From NCBI GenBank assembly GCA_016930055.1, contig JAFGHP010000018.1, forward strand, positions 1 through 57,462: a stretch of 57,462 nucleotides of DNA, written 5' to 3'. This stretch comes from Candidatus Bathyarchaeota archaeon (GTDB lineage Archaea; Thermoproteota; Bathyarchaeia; TCS64). Within the stretch, counting starts at the first letter, position 1, and the number at the start of each line of letters is the position of its first letter. The notes under the pieces were generated by a model. It had not been told where the DNA came from. It saw only the letters and a program-made list of their open reading frames with translations, and made no database searches. Shown piece after piece: positions 51,609-57,462 of the stretch. A program made the translations under genes and the position numbers.

Positions 51609-51812
51609 TTAGATTCCGTGTCTCCATTTTTCGATTTGTGAAGTTTTTTTGTTTACTTTTTTGAATATTTTATAATGGGTTTCACATAAATACGCTGTAC
51701 GTCCTTCTACTTCAAGGCCTGCTGCTTGGGCTTTGCCAACATTTATTGATCTTAATGCGTCGTTTTCGCATCCCTTAACAGTACATTTCTGTCCTTTGCT
51801 TATTTTGCCCAT
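51609..51812 (-). CDS. Small zinc-binding hypothetical protein, 67 aa
   Basis: Short basic protein with a probable zinc site: CTVKGCEND near the N-terminus and AYLCETHYKIFKK further on (C-x4-C ... C-x2-H). I recall similar small proteins in other archaea but no named function. The Lys-rich C-terminus (KKVNKKTSQIEKWRHG) would suit RNA or ribosome contact. It starts at ATG 51812 and is transcribed divergently from the SelB-like gene and convergently with dph6, within a group of translation-related genes. Confidence 0.7.
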   Translation of the reverse strand: MGKISKGQKCTVKGCENDALRSINVGKAQAAGLEVEGRTAYLCETHYKIFKKVNKKTSQIEKWRHGI

Positions 51813-51903
51813 TTCTTTTCTAATTAAGTTAAGTAGTATCTATAGTATAAGAGTAACTTTTTTTAGGTAACATTATATTCAAGCTAGTTCTCCCCTCAAC
51901 ATT

Positions 51904-52863
51904 ATGCCAAATCTTAATGTTTCAGTGATAGGAAGTCTAGGTTACTCCAAGGATCTAGGTAAGAAGAGCACTGAGACTGACATTACTTTTTATGATCTTA
52001 AGAAAGAGAATACCACTGTAACAATTATTGAGCCTAGTAAATATCCTGAAAAATTGGCTAGTTTATTTTATGCAGTATCTTTTTCTGATTATGCTATTTT
52101 GATCATTGAAAACTTAGATGCAACTTTTGGTGAGATCCTAATAATGTTAGATACTATTGGACCAAAACAAGGTTCAATAATTTTACGTAACTACATTTCA
52201 ATTGAACAAATTAAAAAATTTATCAAAAATACTGTAGTTGAAAAATATGAATTTATGAATGATAATCCCTTAACAATTCGGAGTAAACTAATCGATCTTG
52301 CTGAAATGCCAAAGAACATGGTCACTTTAAACTACGGCACCATTGTTGTTGATCATAGTTTTAATGTAAGGGGAATTGGACCAGTAGTGCTTGGCGTAGT
52401 GAAAGACGGAACAATAAAAATTCATGATTCATTAAAGATGCTACCGGACATGAAAAAAGTAGAGGTACGTAGTATTCAGAAACATGACGATAATTTTCTC
52501 TCAGCTGAATCTGGTGATCGAGTTGGTGTTGCTTTAAAAGGAGCAGAAGTTGAAGAACTTGAGAGAGGAGTGGTTTTAAGTAACGATAATAGCTTAAAAA
52601 TTTCAGGAATCATTGAAGTAACTTCTACTCTAAATCCATATTGGCAAACACCAATCAAAGAAGGAATGGTAATTAACGTTGGTCACTACATGCAATTCCA
52701 GATGGGAAAAATAATAAAATATGAACAAACAGAAAATCCATTAAAACCGAAGCTAGTAATCAAATTAAACAAACCAATAACACATATTTCTGGAAATAAA
52801 GCTGCATTGATGTACTTAGATGGTGGAAAACTCAGAGTAATGGGATCGATTATTATTCCTTAG
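51904..52863 (+). CDS. SelB/EF-Tu-like protein with degenerate G domain
   Basis: Translation-factor-like protein of 319 residues. Domains II and III are clear: TIVVDHSFNVRGIGPVVLG and ESGDRVGVALKGAEVEELERG match domain II of SelB/EF-1A-type factors, and the C-terminal barrel follows. The first 130 residues should be a GTPase domain. Instead of GHVDHGKT there is SLGYSKDLGKKST, which does not fit a P-loop, the DTPGH motif is replaced by EPSKYPE, and no NKxD is visible. GTP binding is therefore unlikely. Role unknown; binding of tRNA or another factor is the simplest guess. It is followed by dtdA about 70 bp later on the same strand. Confidence 0.75.
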   Translation: MPNLNVSVIGSLGYSKDLGKKSTETDITFYDLKKENTTVTIIEPSKYPEKLASLFYAVSFSDYAILIIENLDATFGEILIMLDTIGPKQGSIILRNYISIEQIKKFIKNTVVEKYEFMNDNPLTIRSKLIDLAEMPKNMVTLNYGTIVVDHSFNVRGIGPVVLGVVKDGTIKIHDSLKMLPDMKKVEVRSIQKHDDNFLSAESGDRVGVALKGAEVEELERGVVLSNDNSLKISGIIEVTSTLNPYWQTPIKEGMVINVGHYMQFQMGKIIKYEQTENPLKPKLVIKLNKPITHISGNKAALMYLDGGKLRVMGSIIIP

Positions 52864-52933
52864 TCAAAATCGTTTATTATTCAATTAATTTTTTAACAAT
52901 GGATTAAAATATTTTGAATAATTCATACGAGGT

Positions 52934-53764
52934 ATGGGTAATAAAGGCATAACATTATCATTATCAGATTTAGCTGCTGTTACTATGTTAAAATTTTTTA
53001 AAAAGAAAGGATTCACTGAATTTGATTCAAAGAATGTTTTAAGACTTGATGATTTAATATTAATTATCTTAGAACAACCTATAGTTTGTGAAAGGAAGAA
53101 CGAATTACCTTTAACTCCAGATCCTTATCCTATTGATTATGATAGTTTAGCAAAAAAATATGACATAGATTATTATGTTGTTGCTTCACGTCATTGGGCT
53201 CAAAGTGGTAAACCCAGTTTAACGGTTCATGCAACAGGGAATTTTACTGATTCAATAACATTTGGTGGAAACCCCTACGAATTACAGTATGTTCCAGCTA
53301 ATCCTATGAGGAATGTTTTTTTAGAAATATTAGAGAATCCACCTTCAGGTTTCCAAGTTAGTTTAGAAGCAACGCATCACTCTCCCACTCAATTTAAAAC
53401 TCCCATGTTTTTTGCTGAAGTTGGAAGCAGTGAATTACAATGGGAAAACGAAGAAGTATGCAGTTATTTAGTTGACTCTATAATCAATGGTTTGGATAAT
53501 GAATCAAAAGTACAGGTAGCAGTTGGTTTTGGTGGTGGACATTATTGCCCTAAGTTTTCAGTTCTAGAAAAAGACTATGCATTCGGCCATATCGCTGCAA
53601 AATATGCCATAAGTTCTTTAACTAATGAAATGGTAGAGCAAATGATTAAAAAAAGCCTTAATAAAGTAGAGATTGCTTTCGGAGAAAAAAGCTTGAAGGG
53701 ATCAGAGAAGAAACAGATACAATCAGCCCTAGATAAAGTTGGTATACCTCTATTTTTTAAATAA
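52934..53764 (+). CDS. dtdA: D-aminoacyl-tRNA deacylase, archaeal/plant type
   Basis: Removes D-amino acids from tRNA; the DtdA/GEK1 family, unrelated to bacterial DTD. At 276 residues it has normal length. Conserved text: SRHWAQSGKPSLTVHATGNF near residue 95, SLEATHHSPTQFKTPMFFAEVGSSE in the middle (catalytic/zinc His region) and VAVGFGGGHYCPKFS near residue 200. It starts at ATG 52934 after a GAGGT site. It lies downstream of the SelB-like gene and touches the convergent DUF72 gene, with no bases between the two stops. Confidence 0.93.
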   Translation: MGNKGITLSLSDLAAVTMLKFFKKKGFTEFDSKNVLRLDDLILIILEQPIVCERKNELPLTPDPYPIDYDSLAKKYDIDYYVVASRHWAQSGKPSLTVHATGNFTDSITFGGNPYELQYVPANPMRNVFLEILENPPSGFQVSLEATHHSPTQFKTPMFFAEVGSSELQWENEEVCSYLVDSIINGLDNESKVQVAVGFGGGHYCPKFSVLEKDYAFGHIAAKYAISSLTNEMVEQMIKKSLNKVEIAFGEKSLKGSEKKQIQSALDKVGIPLFFK

Positions 53765-54934
53765 TTATTCTAAAAAAACCCATTCATCTTTTTCTTCCCA
53801 AATTTTGTCTAGAATCCTTTTTGACATGATTGGTTGCAATTTTAAGAATAGGAAATCTAAATGTTTACACATTCTTTTTTGATTTAATCCCTTCCGCCAA
53901 TCATCACAATTATGTTTAATAGTTTTTTTGACAAGATCTATATCTATATAATAATTTTTTATTTTAGCTCTAACCATTTTGTTTGTAGATTCATAAATTA
54001 TGATCTCGTCTGTTAATTTTTCTGCTCTAGATAATCTCCCTAGATCAGTGAAACGGATTAAACGATCAGCTATGCTTAAGTCTTCATCATCATTTTGAAA
54101 GCTTGTTAATGTCAGTATATTGGATTTTTGTTCTTTGGATTTAGTGCGACTTTCGATTATGTTTTCTAAAATATTTTCCTGTTCATCCGTTGATGAATTC
54201 ATCATTTGTAATACTTCGATAGCGTTTTTCACTGCATTAGCATTATAGTGATTATTAAAATAGCCATACGTTTTTTTTACTTTTTTTTGTGTTTCCTCAA
54301 TTTTAGGTATCCAATCTTTGAGCTGTTTTTCGTTATATTCATAATCATACCATATTTTTTTTCCGTGTCCATGCCAACGAATATATGAAAAATCTGCTGT
54401 AATAACTACTTCAGGAGGAAGAAGGGGTTCATCTACAATAGTGTAAGCAACATTATGTTTAGTCAAGAGTTGGTATGTTTCTTTTCGTAGCCAACTTGAA
54501 TGCCTAAATTCAACTGCCCACTGGTGATTTTTAGGAAGAATTTCAATAAATTTTTCTAAATCAGAAAAATTTGTTTCGAACTCAAATTTTGGTCTTAATT
54601 GGATTAGAATTGGTCCCAATTTTTCTTGTAGAGGCTGCATTAAGTGCAAGAATTTCCATAAATCATCTTCTACTCCTTCTTCGGATTTAAGCCATTTATT
54701 ATGGGTTATTAATTGAGGTAATTTAGCTGCGAAAACAAAGTTCATTGGAGCATAACGTACCCATCCTGTAACTAATCTTTCTGTTGGATAACTATAGAAA
54801 GTGCTATTGATCTCTGTTGTATTAAATACTTTAACATATTTTGTAAACATACCAGTTTTTTTCTCGTAAAAAGGTCCAATCCATTCATCGTAACTCCACC
54901 CACTTGTACCAATTAATAGACTCAGAAACGCCAC
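53765..54934 (-). CDS. DUF72 (YecE-like) protein with SWIM-like C-terminal extension
   Basis: The first 250 residues form a DUF72 TIM-barrel: IGTSGWSYDEWIGPFY at strand 1, TEINSTFYSYP, VFAAKLPQLITH, GPILIQLRP and WAVEFRHSSWL. Its function is unknown in general. A linker of about 50 residues then leads to an added domain that contains IDLVKKTIKHNCDDWRKG followed by KRMCKHLDFLFLKL. This resembles a SWIM zinc finger (CxCx(n)CxH) with one Cys replaced by His or Asp. DUF72 proteins normally end near residue 250, so this is a fusion. Start is GTG 54934. It could tie the barrel to a nucleic acid or protein partner. Confidence 0.8.
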   Translation of the reverse strand: MAFLSLLIGTSGWSYDEWIGPFYEKKTGMFTKYVKVFNTTEINSTFYSYPTERLVTGWVRYAPMNFVFAAKLPQLITHNKWLKSEEGVEDDLWKFLHLMQPLQEKLGPILIQLRPKFEFETNFSDLEKFIEILPKNHQWAVEFRHSSWLRKETYQLLTKHNVAYTIVDEPLLPPEVVITADFSYIRWHGHGKKIWYDYEYNEKQLKDWIPKIEETQKKVKKTYGYFNNHYNANAVKNAIEVLQMMNSSTDEQENILENIIESRTKSKEQKSNILTLTSFQNDDEDLSIADRLIRFTDLGRLSRAEKLTDEIIIYESTNKMVRAKIKNYYIDIDLVKKTIKHNCDDWRKGLNQKRMCKHLDFLFLKLQPIMSKRILDKIWEEKDEWVFLE

Positions 54935-55022
54935 CTACAATTATCTTCTATTAAGTTTTTACCTAAACAGTCTTAAAACTTTATTTAAAGGAACACGATG
55001 ATAGTATTGGTAGTGTAATATT

Positions 55023-55424
55023 TTGAGCGGGTCTATTATTAAGGTAAGAAAATTAAACGAAGAACCAGGGGAATTAGTAAATGAAAGCGATTCTTTATTC
55101 GTAAATTCAGTAGATGTTGTCTTAAAACGTTCAGATTTCGATTCTTTCAGTAGTAGGATTCTTAGAATTGAGCCTGGTGGTCATACTGCTTTTCATTTTC
55201 ATTTACGTGAACATATTGTGATAGTTATCAGAGGGACCTGTAGAGTTGAGACAGATGATCAAACTATTGAAGTCCAAGAAGCTCAGATTGTTACCATACC
55301 TCCAAACGTATCTCATAGGTTTTCTAATCCTAGTAACGAAAGACTTGCATTATTAATAATGAATTTTTTTGAAGAATCAAAGATCATATCTCCTCAACCT
55401 TTACCAGAGGTTAGCGAAAAATGA
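55023..55424 (+). CDS. Cupin-domain protein
   Basis: Single cupin barrel, 133 residues. Motif 1 reads GGHTAFHFHLREHIVIVIRGT, matching G(X)5HXH(X)3,4E(X)6G with metal-binding His; motif 2 reads VTIPPNVSHRFSNPS with the final His. Such small cupins serve as isomerases, dioxygenases or sensor domains; no substrate can be named. The start is TTG 55023, with no ATG available before motif 1. It stands between the divergent DUF72 gene and the MgtE-like transporter gene, about 100 bp ahead of the latter. Confidence 0.85.
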   Translation: MSGSIIKVRKLNEEPGELVNESDSLFVNSVDVVLKRSDFDSFSSRILRIEPGGHTAFHFHLREHIVIVIRGTCRVETDDQTIEVQEAQIVTIPPNVSHRFSNPSNERLALLIMNFFEESKIISPQPLPEVSEK

Positions 55425-55526
55425 GACGGCTAAAATATTTAAAAAAGTTCCAGATTTTCCAATTTAATATTTTTAAAAATATATGAAATTATAGAAACAT
55501 ATATAGGTTATAACTAACTGCCCAAT

Positions 55527-56762
55527 TTGTTAAAGAGGCTGATACTATGGGGGAAGGTGATCTTGGAGAAAAGGAGAAATCTACTCTGGTCATTCCTAAG
55601 AAGTATTGGAGAAGCCTTATTCTCGTTACTATTTAATTTTGGTGGGTTATTAGCTGGGGGTCTATTAGCAGCTTATTTTAATGTTTTTCTTGAATTGCCA
55701 TGGGCAATTATTCTTTACCCTGGAATCCTAAGCATTAGGGGAGCAATAGGGGGATTAATGAGTGCTCGAATAAGCACAGCTCTTCATTTAGGAACTATGA
55801 AACCAACTTTTTTTAATAATACGAAAGAAGCGAATATTCTCTTCAATACTGTAACTGCATTAACTTTAATGAGTACTGTAGTTATGTGGGGGTTTGGTAC
55901 CCTTTTTAGTATTATTTTTGCGGGAGCAGAATTATCAGATCTTTTCAGGATTTTTTTAGTAATCATGTCAACTATGGGTATCAGTGTTATTTTTATTTCT
56001 CCTTTAACATTTCTTACAGGCATTATTGCGTATAAAAGAGGTTTTGATCCGGATGTACTTGTATACCCAGTAATTTCCACCGTTTCTGATGTAATCATTA
56101 CAGCTTTATACTTAATAGTTCTTACAATCGTAATATATTATTCATCAATAAGTTTGATGTTACTGAGTGTAATTAATATATTATTTATTCTCTACGTTTT
56201 TTTAAGTGTAAGGAAGATTTGGAAAGAAAAAGAATTTCAAAGAATTTGTAAAGAATATTTTCTCACTCTCGTAATTTGTTCTTTAATAGTAAATATCACT
56301 GGTTCTTCGTTAAGTAAAATTTCTGAAGCAATAGGTCGTAGACCAGAAATTTACATGGTGTATCCCGCATTAATTGATACTGTTGGAGATGTCGGATCAA
56401 TAACGGGATCCACTGCAACTACAAAAATGGCTATTGGTATAATTGGTACCAAATTTAGAGACATTAAAGGGCATCTTGCAGAGATAGGCAGCGCTTTCAT
56501 TGCTTCATTAATCATGTTTATTGCATATGCATATGTATCTGCTTTCTTTTATGGGGTTAAAGATATCATACAATTAATGTACATTCTATTTTCAACACAT
56601 TTGATCGTTGTTCCCATTATTGTACTGATATCTTTTGTTACAGCTATAGAGACTCGGAAACGGGGATTAGATCCTGACAATTTTATAATTCCGATTGAAA
56701 CAAGTATCTCAGATGGATTAACAACAATAGCTTTAATGTTAGTTCTTACACTTGTTGTTTAA
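55527..56762 (+). CDS. MgtE/SLC41-like divalent cation transporter (membrane domains only)
   Basis: Integral membrane protein made of two homologous halves. The first holds IILYPGILSIRGAIGGLMSARISTALHLG and the second MVYPALIDTVGDVGSITGSTATTKMAIG, the paired helix 2-3 signature of MgtE/SLC41 channels for Mg2+ or related ions. About ten helices are predicted. The cytoplasmic N and CBS gating domains of bacterial MgtE are absent, as in archaeal and eukaryotic SLC41-type forms. The listed start is TTG 55527; TTG 55563, right after AAGGTGATC, is an alternative. It converges with nep1. Confidence 0.83.
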   Translation: MLKRLILWGKVILEKRRNLLWSFLRSIGEALFSLLFNFGGLLAGGLLAAYFNVFLELPWAIILYPGILSIRGAIGGLMSARISTALHLGTMKPTFFNNTKEANILFNTVTALTLMSTVVMWGFGTLFSIIFAGAELSDLFRIFLVIMSTMGISVIFISPLTFLTGIIAYKRGFDPDVLVYPVISTVSDVIITALYLIVLTIVIYYSSISLMLLSVINILFILYVFLSVRKIWKEKEFQRICKEYFLTLVICSLIVNITGSSLSKISEAIGRRPEIYMVYPALIDTVGDVGSITGSTATTKMAIGIIGTKFRDIKGHLAEIGSAFIASLIMFIAYAYVSAFFYGVKDIIQLMYILFSTHLIVVPIIVLISFVTAIETRKRGLDPDNFIIPIETSISDGLTTIALMLVLTLVV

Positions 56763-56781
56763 AAAAGGATAATAATATTTT

Positions 56782-57462
56782 TTACATTAATCCTTTAGTT
56801 TTTTCATATTCGTAAATTAATCTTGATGTTACGACCCAGGTTTCCAATGGTTCAGGGTATATACTTATCGTTTCATCTGCAATTGAAAGAACTTCTTTAT
56901 TCATTGGACCAGTTGGATAAGCTCCGATTATAAATAATGGATTTATTTCATTAACAATTTTTTTACAAACATTTTCGAGATTAGATTGAGACCCATGATT
57001 TGTTAAAACTATTTTTTTTGTTGGCTTAACAAAATCAATTATTTCTTTTAGAGTCATTTTTTCTATTCTTAAAAGAGGTTTATCTGGTTTTGGTGGAACC
57101 TGTTTTTCAATTAACAACTGTTCCATTAAGGTGTTAAATCTGTAACAGTCTCGTGGTAATCTAACTTCTGGAGAGAAAAAAATTGTTTCTTTGTTATATG
57201 TTTGAGATAGTAGATTCAATTTACCTTTTTTATTTAGAGGAGATCCTAAAGCTTCTAATAAGCAGAAATGTATGATGTCGGGGCGTCCTCTTTTCTCTGA
57301 ATCAAGTAGATTCTGCATCGCGTAATGATGTAGACTTCTGTCAAGTAAACATCTTTCTGGTTTTTTTCCCATCCTTTTTGCATTTCTTGTAACTGAAGGA
57401 TGTTTTAAAATTTCTCTTGGGACTAATTCAAGAGCTGTTTCAGCAAATAGAATGTTGATCAT
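56782..57462 (-). CDS. nep1: 16S rRNA pseudouridine methyltransferase Nep1 (Emg1)
   Basis: SPOUT-class methyltransferase that N1-methylates a pseudouridine in the small-subunit rRNA head and aids ribosome assembly. It opens INILFAETALELVP as in the family; GRPDIIHFCLLEALGSPLNK is the central conserved block, and the knot region includes FIIGAYPTGP and SIYPEPLETWVV. The 226-residue length is normal, and the ATG is the last codon of the window on this strand, so the coding sequence appears complete. Its promoter lies outside the window. Confidence 0.94.
   Translation of the reverse strand: MINILFAETALELVPREILKHPSVTRNAKRMGKKPERCLLDRSLHHYAMQNLLDSEKRGRPDIIHFCLLEALGSPLNKKGKLNLLSQTYNKETIFFSPEVRLPRDCYRFNTLMEQLLIEKQVPPKPDKPLLRIEKMTLKEIIDFVKPTKKIVLTNHGSQSNLENVCKKIVNEINPLFIIGAYPTGPMNKEVLSIADETISIYPEPLETWVVTSRLIYEYEKTKGLM

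Noticed and set aside
55547-55636. Short ORF from ATG 55547 (MGEGDLGEKEKS...) in another frame at the MgtE-like gene start
   Set aside because: It ends after 29 codons, and the family-like sequence (GEALFSLLFNFGGLLAGG) continues only in the annotated frame.
1-57462. CRISPR array, cas genes or restriction-modification system
   Set aside because: No regularly spaced repeats and no ORF resembling Cas or restriction enzymes were seen.

Overview
The window is a gene-dense, very AT-rich stretch of an archaeal chromosome. Archaeal information-processing genes fix the domain: TFB, RadA, Hel308, Nep1, a Trm5-type tRNA methyltransferase, DtdA, archaeal-type S-adenosylmethionine synthetase, archaeal-type PEP carboxylase and a short archaeal adenylosuccinate synthetase. 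The one tRNA has no encoded CCA. A bacterial-style GrpE-DnaK-DnaJ set, a glycyl radical enzyme and a ferredoxin-fused electron transfer flavoprotein suggest an anaerobic, probably mesophilic or moderately thermophilic lineage. The lineage itself cannot be fixed from the sequence alone. No eukaryotic-signature GTPase or cytoskeletal gene is visible. TTG starts are common, often behind a Shine-Dalgarno motif.

Left edge (1-0.9 kb): the 3' part of a tyrosine recombinase sits 23 bp from the 3' end of tRNA-Arg(CCT), which looks like the border of an integrated element lying mostly left of the window. 0.9-12.7 kb: a DUF2207/LemA membrane pair, two methyltransferases, adjacent M24-like and M19-like hydrolases lacking metal ligands, a CBS protein, hydrogenase-maturation HypD coupled to a stand-alone acylphosphatase, a class V aminotransferase and a DsrE/F/H-like trio. 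12.7-18.3 kb: a glycyl radical dehydratase resembling trans-4-hydroxyproline dehydratase with its radical-SAM activase, then a divergent MFS transporter and an SDR.

18.3-31 kb: RadA, EngB-like GTPase, TFB, pyruvate phosphate dikinase, a BASS-type transporter split by a -1 frameshift, a SERCA-type Ca2+ ATPase, a LOR/SDH (ornithine cyclodeaminase-type) protein and PEP carboxylase. Dikinase and carboxylase together give pyruvate to PEP to oxaloacetate. 31-41.2 kb: pentose-phosphate epimerase-like protein, Trm5-like methyltransferase, MetK, an AsnB-like protein without the glutaminase Cys, Hel308, a CinA-like protein and PurA. 41.3-46.7 kb: a minus-strand run purB - ybaK-like deacylase - grpE - dnaK - dnaJ, closed against purA by a strong bacterial-looking hairpin/T-tract.

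46.9-57.5 kb: etfBA behind a 13-bp direct repeat, an M20-like protein without metal ligands, a nitroreductase, and a translation-linked cluster (Dph6, a SelB/EF-Tu-like protein with a decayed G domain, DtdA), then a DUF72 protein with a SWIM-like tail, a cupin, an MgtE/SLC41-like transporter and Nep1 at the edge. No CRISPR array, rRNA or recognisable riboswitch was seen. The most notable items are the GTTAAAC -1 frameshift candidate, compact palindromes at the PEP carboxylase and Ca2+ ATPase promoters, and several enzymes that keep their fold but have lost catalytic residues (M24, M19, M20, AsnB-like, DnaK, SelB-like).
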